Below are positions 35,812-46,465 of a stretch of DNA of 64,000 nucleotides, in pieces (the first letter of the stretch is position 1; each line of letters begins with the position of its first letter). This DNA is from Hysterangium stoloniferum (taxonomy: Eukaryota > Basidiomycota > Agaricomycetes > Hysterangiales > Hysterangiaceae): the NCBI GenBank assembly GCA_015178975.1, contig WHVD01000029.1, forward strand, positions 729,034 to 793,033. Direction: 5' to 3'. The notes below the pieces were generated by a model. That model made no database searches and was not told the DNA's origin. It saw only the letters and a list, made by a program, of their open reading frames with translations. The translations under genes were made by a program, and so were the position numbers.

Positions 35812-36630
35812 TGTTACGACCGGACAATCCCGCCGGACTCCGGGCACTAACCCGTACGCCCCCACGCGCTACAAGTACCAATCGTCTGTTTATAGGATTT
35901 CCCGCCCGGACTCTGTTATGTCAAGACTCATTACGTTCGACCTCATTACGATACATATCAGTCACCGGACTTCCCCTGGACTCCGTCTCTGTCTATGTCC
36001 GTCTTCGTCCCACGCATCAGTCACCGGTCCCTGCTTAGAATCCCGTCACCGCTCTAATCGAGCCCCGTTCCCGTTTTAGTCAAATGACCTGTCACGATTT
36101 AGGACTCCGCTCCTGCTCCGTTTCCCGTTATGGGTTATGCTTTGTCATGATTCGGACTCCACTCCGTTCCGTTCCGTTCCTAACACCAATTTGGTGTTTA
36201 CTATTCCCGTTTCATGTTTTGTTAGTTTTCGCTTCGTTATTACTGGATTTGGTATGTCATGCATTCCACGGTCTATATAAACTGGCAGATGTTGTACATA
36301 CAATCCAGTCAGAAAATTAGCTTAGATTCCCCCAGTAATCTAATAATATTTTCCACTCTAAAACCTTACTTGATTCACATCGCTCGCACTAGTTGGAGCC
36401 CACAGGCTCCGGCGCATCTATCTCTCTCAACCAACTCGACTCACGACCCACGACCCCCGACTTACGACTTACGACCCACAAACCCCACCCAGATTCCCTG
36501 GGATCCCCATCCGTCCGTTTGAAATTGGACAACACGATCTAGCGAGGGCACAGCCTATAAGCTGAAGCCAAGTCCTACCGGATATCCCGTGGGTTTCTCT
36601 GGAAACCCGGCCTGTGTGTGTATCCTAACA
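35812..36630 (+). mobile_element. Solo LTR, 819 bp, same family as the intact element
   Basis: It starts TGTTACGACCGG, ends TATCCTAACA and is flanked by GGCCT (35807-35811 and 36631-36635). It has the TATATAAAC box and the AGTCAGAAAAT start block as in 58430-59249. Confidence 0.9.
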
Positions 36631-36996
36631 GGCCTCCAAACTAATCATAAACTTTCCCGTTCCTAGTCAAGCTTATTGTTAATACTGTTTTCTGCCCTTC
36701 TCCTAGTTAGTATTTTCTAGATGCCTGATACTTGTATATGAACCCGCTGTAGTTGTAGTTACTAGGCAATCAGAAGATCAACTCAGAACACCCTCTTACA
36801 TCTATAGTAATCTCATACTAAGAATTCCACTATCTGCCTTCGCGTGCGCTTGCCCCCCTTCGGTCCCCGACCCCTTGGCCCGACACTCAACTTATCTCTC
36901 GATTCCGATTGGTAGTTCACCGAGAGGTATTCGTTGAGACTAGTCTTCACCCACCCAAAATTTAAGGACACCTGACAGATAACTGTGAGGGCACAG

Positions 36997-37815
36997 TGTT
37001 AGGATACACACACAGGGCGGGTTTCCGGAGAAACCCACGGAATATCCGGTAGGACTTGGCTTCAGCTTATAGGCTGCGCCCTCGCTAGATCGTGTTGTCC
37101 AATTTCAGACAGGTGGACGGGAATCCCGGGGAGTCCGGGTGGGGGTTCGTGGGTCGTGAGTCGTAGGTCGTGAGTCGAGAGTCGTGAATCGAGATAGTCG
37201 AGAGAGATAGATGCGCTGGAGCCCGTGGGCTCCGACTAGTGCGAGCGGTCTGATAAGAGTAGGGTTTAGAGAGGAAAATGTATTAGATTACTGGGGGGAA
37301 TCTAAGCTAATTTTCTGACTGGATTGTATGTACAACATCTGCCAGTTTATATAGACCGTGGAATGCATGACATACCGAATCCAGTAATAATGAGACAAAA
37401 CGAGCAAAACATAAAACGGGAATAGTAAACACCAAATTGGTGTTAGGAACGGGACGGAACGGAGCGGAGTCCAAATTGTGACAAAGCATAACCCATAACG
37501 GGAAACAGAGTGGGAGCGGAGTCCTAAATCGTGACAGGTCATTTGACTAAAACGGGAATGGGGCTCGATTAGAGCGGTGACGGGATTCTGAGCGGGTTCC
37601 GGTAACTGATGTGTGGGACGAAGATGGACATAGACAGAGACGGGGTCCGGGGGAAGTCCGGTGACTGATATGTGTCTTAATGAGGTCGAACGTAACGAGT
37701 CTTGACGTAACGGAGTCCGGGCAGGAAATCCTATAAACAGACGATTGGTGCTTGTAGCGTGTGGGGGCGTACGAGTTAGTGCCCGGAGTCCGGCAGGATT
37801 TGTCCGGTCGTAACA
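36997..37815 (-). mobile_element. Solo LTR, 819 bp, same family, inverted
   Basis: The plus strand starts TGTTAGGATAC and ends CGGTCGTAACA, with CACAG on both sides (36992-36996 and 37816-37820). It is opposite in direction to 35812-36630, which sits 366 bp away in the same host LTR. The two could form a long hairpin. Confidence 0.9.
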
Positions 37816-38275
37816 CACAGCATATAAGCTGAAGCCAAGTCCTTCCAATCGGTCCCTGTCGGTCCACCAACATTAGTCAGTTCCCAGTTCTTAACATATA
37901 CTAAGTGGAGTTATCACTCACTAAGAGTTATTATTAGAACTGCGCATTTTGTGTTAACAGGATGTGCCAATTAAAGTGGTATATTTCACCAGGAAACTGT
38001 ACACTACATACATAAATGTATTATCTACTTATTTTGAAAAAGAAACATATTGTGGCACTTGTGCAGCAGCATGCCACCCTGTGCAGCACTTTCCTATAGC
38101 CCTGTTACAAAGGGTGTCCCAAAAAGTGGACAATTGCCACAAACACACATGTTGGCTTCAAACTAAAATGTAGTCATATTACAGTAATACTCAAAATACT
38201 ATGTTAAATGATATATGCTATTAGAAAAGGGGCTAATACACCATTTTAAACATTAAAACTGAGTCTTAAAATAAA

Positions 38276-41200
38276 TTAACAGTCCTCCAGTACACATACT
38301 GATATATTATGAAGAATAGATGGAAAGTTATATCTATTTATGCTAGTCAAATGCATTTTTGAGGGCATTTTGAGGTGTTCACAGCAGTTGCATGGAACTT
38401 TCCCATGGCCCATTTTGTGGGCATTTGAAATCCACAACTGACCCAGGCCATGTCTTTGCAGTATGCACAAGACCTTAGCTGCGCTGAAAAGATGCTATTC
38501 CGGAGCTATTCCTTTGTACAACTGATCTACATGCTGTGATTCCTCATCTTCAGAAGAATACTCACTATCTGACCTCTCACCCTCTGCCATGCCGGTGTGC
38601 ACTTATTGTCCAGGAATGCGAAGAATAACTTTACTGAGACTTTGTCCTGCTTCAGTGGTACCAGAAAACCCTTCCAATGCATATATCTTAAGTAGAGTTG
38701 CCCTGATATGAATATTAATCCTCTCCTGCTGAAATGCATGTTCCTTCACAACACCAAATAATGGAAAATCTGTGTGTTCAAGTCAATCCAAAGTCACAGA
38801 AAATACTTTGATCTCATCTTCAATCCATGTAGCAAGGCATATGACCTCAACATTAAGTCTTTGAATTTCTTCTTCTGCTTGGAGAATCTCAAGATGGCAC
38901 TGAGTTGCTTCATGATTCTGAGTCTTGGCCCATTCCAAATTTTGTATATCCTCCCAAGCACCAATTTGTAATAGCTCGAATTCAGCTATAGTGTTGTATT
39001 CAATGATCTCAGCCCAAGTGAGCTTAGGACAGGGAGGATCCATTTTGGTGGCAAGGTTATTGTATGTGTTTAATGTACGTTGGATGGCCTTTGATCTAGT
39101 TTTAATTGCCTTTGCAATCTGGTTTCTTAGTTTATACCCTGTGAAGTCATGATTGCATATTAATATAATTTGATAGAGAAGTCAAGTAATACCTGTTTCC
39201 GATATATTGGCCTTGGTCAGCTCAAAAAGATGCTGAACCACAAGCCCTTCCAGCTTATCAACAGCCAGCTGGAACACTTGCTTGTCCATGTATTTCAGAA
39301 CTGCCTGATATTGCTCAGTTGCTGCTGTCCATCTTTCACTGATATCAAGTTGCTCCTCTATACTTTGTATCTCCCTCTGCAGTATAAGGACAGCCTCCCA
39401 AGCCTCCCAAGCCTCCCAAGCAACACATGTGAGCCACATCTTTTGCGCAGGTTGTTTTGTATCACTTTCAATCTTTCTAGCCTGCTCAGCAAGCATCCTA
39501 CAAAGTGTTGTGAGTGAATTAAGTGGTGATGCTCAGTGAATCATGACACACCTTGCTGTATCATATTTTTTAAGTAGCTCAACATATTCAATATGTGAAA
39601 TATCCTCTTTGGGCTCAGATGCCTTGGATTTCAGGTACACATGCTCTTCATTAAGCCATTCCATGAATTGTGTATGGGGAATTTCCCGTTCTGCTGTCAA
39701 TATTGTCTCACATAGTCATCTCATCTATGGTCTCCAGTGCCTGTCAGTAGTTGCTGAGTAAGAATGTAGCTGGAATAATATTAGGATTTGCCACTCTGGT
39801 TAATGAGTACTCACCTAGATTCTCATATTTATCAGAGTCCCATTGACAAAAGTACATGTCAATAAATTGCCTTCAGTGGTACATAGTTGAGTGCCAGGTG
39901 CAGCATGCAACCTTATTTGAGCCTGAGAAAAAAACACATTCACAAACTTCACAGTCTTCAAGCCCAAAGCCTTGGCACATCCCTATATGGTAAGACAATT
40001 GACAGGAACAATTGTGTGCATAACCATGGAAAGCTGGAACAACAAAGTTCAAAGAACGCTCTCTGGCTTTCACACCAAGGGAGCTATTGGCAAGTGTTGT
40101 CCTAAATGAACAACCAATATAATACCCAATGCCCAAATCAGATGGTAAATGCTCAAGGATATATGCACAAGCTGCTAATGGATATTTTGCACTAGAATTC
40201 AAGATCAGTTACTCATAACATTGTAGGATGCATCCACATACAGTTCCCCACTCTTCACCATGTCAGAAATAATCCATACAATGCCATGATGACATGCAGC
40301 AATGAATACACCAGTCTCATCAAATGAGTTTAGGAGGATTTTCATTTTATCTGCATTTGTGACTTTCCATTGATCGGTACATACCACAATAGCTGGATTG
40401 CCATCTGTGGGATCACCTTCCTCACACACTTCTTTCTACACAGAGCAAATTATTAGAGTAGCTGAAGACTGATGCACTAAGACTAGACATACAATATCAT
40501 TCCCTTTGCATCTCTTTTGGATAACTCTCATATCCCTAGCAAGCCCATTCACAAAATTCCATGACAAGAAGTAATCACTCTCAAAGGTGAGAGTATCTTG
40601 AGTTTGTGCCTTATTGTTGAAATGCTTCAGGCTATTGTTGCCATCTATGGCTCCAATGACAGAGGGTGAAAGAGTCGGTTCATCAGCAAGCTAGGTATGG
40701 GTGAGTGGTTCAGATGATGGCTATTCGAGTGCAGGATGTAATACAAACCTGATAAAGGCATGCAGGGCATGAGTGCTTAATGCGCCAGTCTGGTGCACCT
40801 CTGCCAAGAGATTCATTGATTGATTGCTCCATATGACGATGGAGTTTTAGATAGATATCAAACACATCTGAGAACTGCATTTGATAGGTATGTTTGTAAT
40901 TAATCTGTAGCTGTATTAGAGGTGAAGGACCTATGGAATATATGAATACTTACATTGGACAGGTCACAAATCACTTTCACCCATTGTTGAAGACTAAACT
41001 GGGGACATCTGAGACAACAGCGACGGTAGATCTCAAGATCTTTGAGATGGAATGCAAGAGAAGGCATGATGGGACTCGTTCCAAGAAAACCATGCAAGAT
41101 GAGGGTTTGGTTGAGGAATGTATGCTCGCACTTATTGTGTGCAAGTGAACACACAGCATTGTAACCTTTATATAAGGTTAAGAAAGGTGTTTGGGAGCAT

Positions 41201-42060
41201 AGAATACATGAACATACCTTGTAAACCTAATACTGCAATAGTGAACTTGTCTAGACCTTGCTCCATTTGGATGCCTCCTGCAATGTTGCCAGCATCACTA
41301 ATATCCGCCTGAGTTGCATCACTGCCATACTTGAACACCATGTAAACCTCATACAACAGTGGTAATTGGATGTAACAGTCCTCACGGCACTTTGAAGCTT
41401 GCATTTGCCAGTGCACAATGTTACCAGGTACTTGTTTGCGGCGACAGTGACTGTATAAAGTCAGTTATCAGAAATGTCATTAATAATAAATTTACCTTTT
41501 TGCCACGTTCTTCCAATCGGCAACCAAACTTTCTAATTCACCTCCTTCATAGCTGAGTTCAAGACCCTGAAGTTCATGTAAGGTGAACTCTCCGTCATTG
41601 GGTATGTCCACCCATACATCACCATCTTCAGCATAGCTGCCATCAGCATCAGAATTGTCATTACCAGAATGTGGTGCTGTGCTATGCATCGATTGCGTTG
41701 ATCGGGCAGTTTCAGGAGGGAGTTCTAGAAAACAGATCAATACTAAAATTAGGGGAGGCAGGAGGGAACTTACTAGCGAGTTCTGCTCATCTGAAGTCAG
41801 CGACCTTCTGACGCTCCTCTAGAAGCTGACTGGGTCTTATCATTCTCTTTTTCACTCCACCGACAGATTCGTCTGCAATATCACGACGACGGCGACCGAG
41901 CTGAACCTCTACAACTCCTTGATTGCGTCCACAGTCAATTTTCCCCCTAGTGATACAACTACGATTACTCGTTATACCTATAAAACCATTATTACATGAC
42001 AACAATACGAAACATCATGAAAGTGTACTTACCTTGCTGAAGCCTGCAACTGCGATGTGT
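38276..42060 (-). pseudogene. KDZ (Kyakuja-Dileera-Zisupton) transposase, decayed
   Basis: Pieces of all three frames on the minus strand follow the order of basidiomycete KDZ transposases as I know them. There is an N-terminal Arg-rich segment (41787-42005). The CxC1-type region appears as Leu-Ile-Leu-His-Gly-Phe-Leu-Gly-Thr-Ser-Pro ... Leu-Glu-Ile-Tyr-Arg-Arg (about 40975-41110). Next is the Ala-Cys-His-His-Gly-Ile-Val-Trp ... Ser-Gly-Glu-Leu block (40205-40330). The core follows (about 39873-40202) with Gly-Tyr-Tyr-Ile-Gly-Cys and Ala-Phe-His-Gly-Tyr-Ala-His-Asn. The end (38783-39496) carries Lys-Leu-Glu-Gly-Leu-Val-Val and Leu-Phe-Glu-Leu-Thr-Lys, then a coiled-coil-like tail. Frameshifts, stops and CpG loss show it is inactive. 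Terminal inverted repeats were not identified. Confidence 0.82.
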
Positions 42061-42847
42061 TGAACTTGGTGCTAGTCGACTTGAGACGCAGCGGTTACTG
42101 AAGCCTTTGAACCTATTAAATCGGGGTAAGTTATTTTTTGAGACACTATGACATTGGAACTACTTAGTTTGTCAGCACTCCGTGCACCTTCAGCTGGTAT
42201 TAAGTCCAAGTACGTGAAAATTAACGGAGCTCACGTGACTGATGATTTAACCAGATTAAACATTTTAATAAAATCGATTAGAAAAAATAGTCTATGATTG
42301 AGGTTTGTTTTCGGGCTTTATTTGTTGGAATTTGAGGTACTACTTCAAGCTGGCGCACTCGCTCGTCGTCACATTTGTCTCGCCAATCATGTATGGTATA
42401 GCTGTTTTGTATTTGAGTTCTACTAAACTACATGGTGCATTATGCATATAACAATGTTTAAGATATAATAGTGCCGCAAAATGCACCAAGTGCACCCTTC
42501 TGGGGTGGCCAGGAACGCTGGAACGCGAGCTCGTCGTCGCTGACGACGAGCGCGTTAGTATGGCCCGGGAGGACGTTGCCGAAGGCAGCGCCGTGATGAC
42601 GGGTTGGTGTGGTCGGTAACCAAGGGCAGTGACGCCCTGTGACGTGTTGAAAGGAGATCTCCCACGGCCTCGAGAATGTTAATGAAAAGTAAGTAACATT
42701 TTGTTATCTCTGTTGTATTGGTTTTCTTACCTGAAGCGTCCCATTCTCGCAGAATTGGCGGTGGAAGAGGCCCAACGCAACAAGGGGGCATATTAGCCCA
42801 GGGGTACACATATGTCCACTCGGGCTAATTTGCTTATAAATATGGAG
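42061..42847. other. Left flank of the large inverted repeat
   Basis: No gene is recognised. A 10-bp perfect hairpin (GCTCGTCGTC / GACGACGAGC) lies at 42529-42551. The sequence next to the inverted repeat on this side is unlike that on the other side (55141 on). Confidence 0.4.
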
Positions 42848-43181
42848 CAGGTCATAGCCTTGTGCTTCTATTAACCAATAAGGTTTAGGAAGTCGATCAG
42901 TCAAGTTAAGCGGAACTCCGCCCGCCACGCCCGATCCACGCCTGATCCACGCCTTACACCGGAACTAGAATCATCACCATGCTACATCGCTGAGGCTCCG
43001 CAGCCAAGTCACCCTTTGGACTAATTTCTGCTCGAATAACAAAAACCGCAGTGGCTGACGCAGAGAGAGCTGACAACAGTAAAGAATACTTACACCCGTA
43101 AGCCCCAAATAATCCACACTCTTAGTCCAATTTCTTATATGCTATTTTCTGATACTTTGATCTCTGCCTTTTAAATAGGAA

Positions 43182-45390
43182 ATGACTACTCGGTGAATCT
43201 TCGGTTAAAATTTTCCGAGATACATCTCATGTTGTTTTCTTGCAGACCAGAAAATCCTGACCCAGTCCACGATACGCTACTGAATCTCATCAAAAGATAC
43301 TTTCGATCCTTGTTACTTTCCGGCGCGATACGTTCAACTTTTGAAAAACCTCATCCGCGATCAAAGATGTTCGACTGTGAATACTCACCTACACTATCCC
43401 AAAGGCATCGGTGAGAGATATATCCATTCTGTATCTCAGTATGTCTTAGCACTCGTAAGGATGAGATATCCAAAACCTCCCCTGTTTGCGATCATAATTG
43501 CTATCAATCGGTACAATCCTGATCACCACGGGACTTATAACCTCACACGCCCGATAGCTGCGGCACGGCGCATGGAGGCATTTCTGGAAGAACATAACCA
43601 TTGTTACATCCGGAGACTATACGACGAGCAAGCGACACGACAGGCCATCATTGATGCGTTGAAGACACTTCAGACCAGCCCGCTTATTCAATATGGTGAT
43701 CGCATACTTATTTACTTCTCGGGACATGGGAGGAAGACGGAAAACCGACACATACCAGGCTGTGTTAACCAAGACATTTTCCCCCACGACGCCTTTTCAT
43801 CATCAGGTGTCATCCAGAACGCGATATCAGATAATTCTCTGAACGGTATCCTGAAGAGCTTGGCTGATGAAAAGGGGAACGATATTGCAAGTTCAGCATC
43901 ACAAATAAAAGCTAAGCTTCGAGTGCTGACATACCCTGGCATCCTAGACCATCATCATGGACTGCAGCCTTGTTGACGGCGGGAGTCGCGATCTCCAGGA
44001 TTTTGTTCAAAATCGACGTTATAGCGCCTGGGGCTCGTTCATCATGCGATATACACAAATGATGACTGAAAGTCTTGAGGCCATTTTACGCAGAGGACTC
44101 AATGTTCCGATTGACCCTACCAGAGTAGTGTCCGCATTATCCCTCTATGCCAGGCAGATTACTGATATCCCCTTGGTTTTAGCGGCCAAGAGGGCGGTCT
44201 GCCGAGGACCGTCACCTGGAGGGTTGCTTATTTCAGCTGAAAGAATTCCACGCATCGATGGAACTATTCGAGGGAAAGAAAGGAGTGATGAAAGTGCTTT
44301 CGGTCGGAAATAGGGATGAGGGCACTTCCGACGGCACTTCTAATGACCATTCTCGCAAGCTGTACAAGAAAAAGGGTAACTATTTGTTTTTCGTTCTTCT
44401 ATCTCCGACAAAAAGAATAATAATTTATTTTTTATTTTCCTAATCTAGGTGACAGTAACATTCCCCGAAGAGTCCCACTGGTTGATGGTAAAATTCAACG
44501 TTTTAAATTGAAATTTCCACCACCAGAATTCGCCAAGTTGAAAGTACACTTCTCCGATTCAATCGAGAACTCTCTTGTGGGGGCTATCGAAGAAGCCGCG
44601 ATGCACTGCATCAGGCCAACGACGGAATTGCAGGCCGATCTTCTCGTAGACATAGAAGGCACCGCTCTAGGCCATGAGCTGGTATTTTGGATAAGGGTGC
44701 GACATCCAACCCATGAAGAACAGATTAAACGGCGAGTACCGGTCGACGATCTAACCGAGACAATAGATGTGCTATATTGTGCGGCTCACTGGCACTGGCA
44801 CCTATCACGTCTCATTTCAGAGTTTCCCTCTCCTGTGTCGATGGACTTCTGTCGTGTAGAAATGGGCCCTGATTTTAGGCGGAGACTGGTTGATCCAGAT
44901 CGGAATCTGGCGAAGGACGGGGTCCTTGATATCACAGTTGGCACGACGCCCCAGGCCTATTGCATGAAAATTAAGAACGGTACCCCACACGATCTATACC
45001 CATACCTATTCCACTTCGACGTGAAATCCTTGAATATCAGTGAGTGCCATGTGCCCCTCTCAATATCTCTGAACTTATCGCTGGGATTTATCAGTCGAAT
45101 ACGACACTCGTGGCATCGAACCCCTCGTTCCCTCCATTCCTCGCGGGTCGGAGTTTACAATTGGTTACGGTCCGACCTGCTCCCTCCCTTTCGAATTTGA
45201 GGCTCAGCATTCAGAGGCTATAGAGCATGGTTTCTTTAAATTGTTCTTGACTACTGAACGCGTCGATTTCTCTCTTACAACGACATCCCCATTCATGACG
45301 GATTATACCGAAGCCCCACTATATGACTCCACAACGCAAGACTACTGCTGTGCCTCCATTATCAAAACAGTGGAGCGCTACACCGCATAG
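43182..45390 (+). CDS. Peptidase C14-like protein 1 (catalytic Cys lost), 625 aa, seven exons
   Basis: Exons 43182-43192, 43246-43410, 43460-43886, 43948-44196, 44237-44375, 44449-45039 and 45095-45390 sum to 1878 nt in phase. The p20-like domain starts at about residue 60 (Pro-Leu-Phe-Ala-Ile-Ile-Ile-Ala-Ile-Asn-Arg-Tyr) and contains the His motif Tyr-Phe-Ser-Gly-His-Gly. At the Cys motif it reads Asp-Cys-Ser-Leu-Val-Asp-Gly-Gly, where the paralogue 46466-48501 has Asp-Ala-Cys-Phe-Ser-His-Gly-Gly. So the catalytic position is Ser and the product is probably not a protease. The segment after it differs from the paralogue. The C-terminal half (Cys-Ala-Ala-His-Trp-His-Trp-His-Leu-Ser-Arg ... 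Ile-Gly-Tyr-Gly-Pro ... Gly-Phe-Phe-Lys-Leu) is shared. The third intron has a GC donor. The 11-nt first exon and the 40-nt fourth intron are the least certain parts. Confidence 0.75.
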
Positions 45391-46465
45391 ACCTTATCCT
45401 TCTTCCAAGTTTCCATGCAGTCGGATTTTCTGTGGAAATTTTCTCCTCACAATCAGATGGATCCACTCTCTCCCTTCATTTGCCTTTTTTTTTCCTCTGC
45501 CATTCCTTACTGACATGTGTAAGCTCCTCTAAAACCCTTCAAATTCTTCATGGTAAAAATGTTTGCTACGTGTACCCTTTCCACGACATAAAATATGCTC
45601 TCCGTTAATGTAGATGCTCGACATCCGTCCATAAAAGCACTTCTCTTACGACAACGAATTATCCCGATTTCAATGGTGCTGACTCACTAAGTGAAAATTA
45701 ACGTCTCATGACATCAAAAGCTCCGTGGTTTCTTCGCCGTTATTATTGGATTCCGGAGAAATCAGGGCAGCTCTTTGCTCTGATCTACCAAACCGAATAC
45801 AATTCCCCACTCAGAAGCAGGTATTAATTTCAGGAACCTTCGGTGCGGCCCCGATAGTAACAAATTGATCGTTGAATTATACATTAACAGCTGTGTCGAA
45901 TTAAAATATTGTGGCGCATTATTGTTTTCTTCAACAAATTTGTTCGTTGAAAAGCGTGCTCAAACGTTCTTGCAGAACTTCTGAGGCGCATGGCAGATGC
46001 TTACCAAGGACGTCACGAACGTTTGCGCAAAGGTTTGTCAGGAAACCGTCGTTCCAAGTTGGAAATAAAGATCAAAGTCCTTAAACGCTCTACTATTCAG
46101 ATGCCACGAGGAGGATTGAAATAGAATCCAGATGTTTCGCACCCCCGTCCCTACTGCACCTATACCACGCTGTTGACGGCAAGATTCTTGAAAGATTTTA
46201 AACTCCTTTCACAGGTAGCGAGCTGTGGAATCACTTCACAGCCCCCTCCTGGGCACCCTTGCTACTCGTCCTCCACCCTATCATCAAATACCTCCCCCTC
46301 AGTAGGTTGTTGTCCCACCCAGTTGGTGTCCGAGTGTTGTTTCTTTTCTTTAGGCTGAATATTGTAAGTTTGTATGAGGGCAGATATTCCTCTTACGCCT
46401 CATCATGCGATCGTTGTTGATGCTCCTTTAGCAACTAGGAAGGCAGCTCGCTTATAACGGCCACC
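45391..46465 (+). other. Intergenic between the two C14-like paralogues
   Basis: No confident gene. Short open stretches (for example 46173-46358) lack motifs. It should hold the 3' end of gene 1 and the promoter of gene 2. The same sequence is present inverted at 51523-52597. Confidence 0.35.

Larger units (their letters stand above)
35508..37896 (+). mobile_element. LTR of the 722-bp family, interrupted twice
   Basis: It starts TGTTACGACCATG and ends GTTCTTAACA, with TATAC on both sides (35503-35507 and 37897-37901). Removing two nested LTRs leaves about 740 bp that aligns with 796-1517. The second insertion falls inside the shared LTR core (break at 36996/37816). Confidence 0.83.
34225..37945. 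mobile_element. Repeat unit A, split by a nest of LTR insertions
   Basis: Pieces 34225-34302, 35339-35507 and 37897-37945 read continuously as the sequence found at 31853-32135 once the LTRs and one copy of each target duplication are removed. It is the host for a 1036-bp LTR and for a 722-family LTR that itself hosts two 819-bp LTRs. Confidence 0.75.

Noticed and set aside
37288..37848. 186-codon minus-strand frame as a gene
   Set aside because: It is a translation of the 819-bp LTR. The same frames appear in the copies at 35812 and 58430.
39170..39517. Plus-strand frame with many Leu and Ser, as a membrane protein
   Set aside because: Antisense to the conserved C-terminal part of the KDZ transposase.
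43193..43414. Open frame starting with GTG, apparently a separate gene
   Set aside because: It covers an intron and exon 2 of the C14-like gene 1. The ATG at 43182 with an intron at 43193-43245 gives a phased model.
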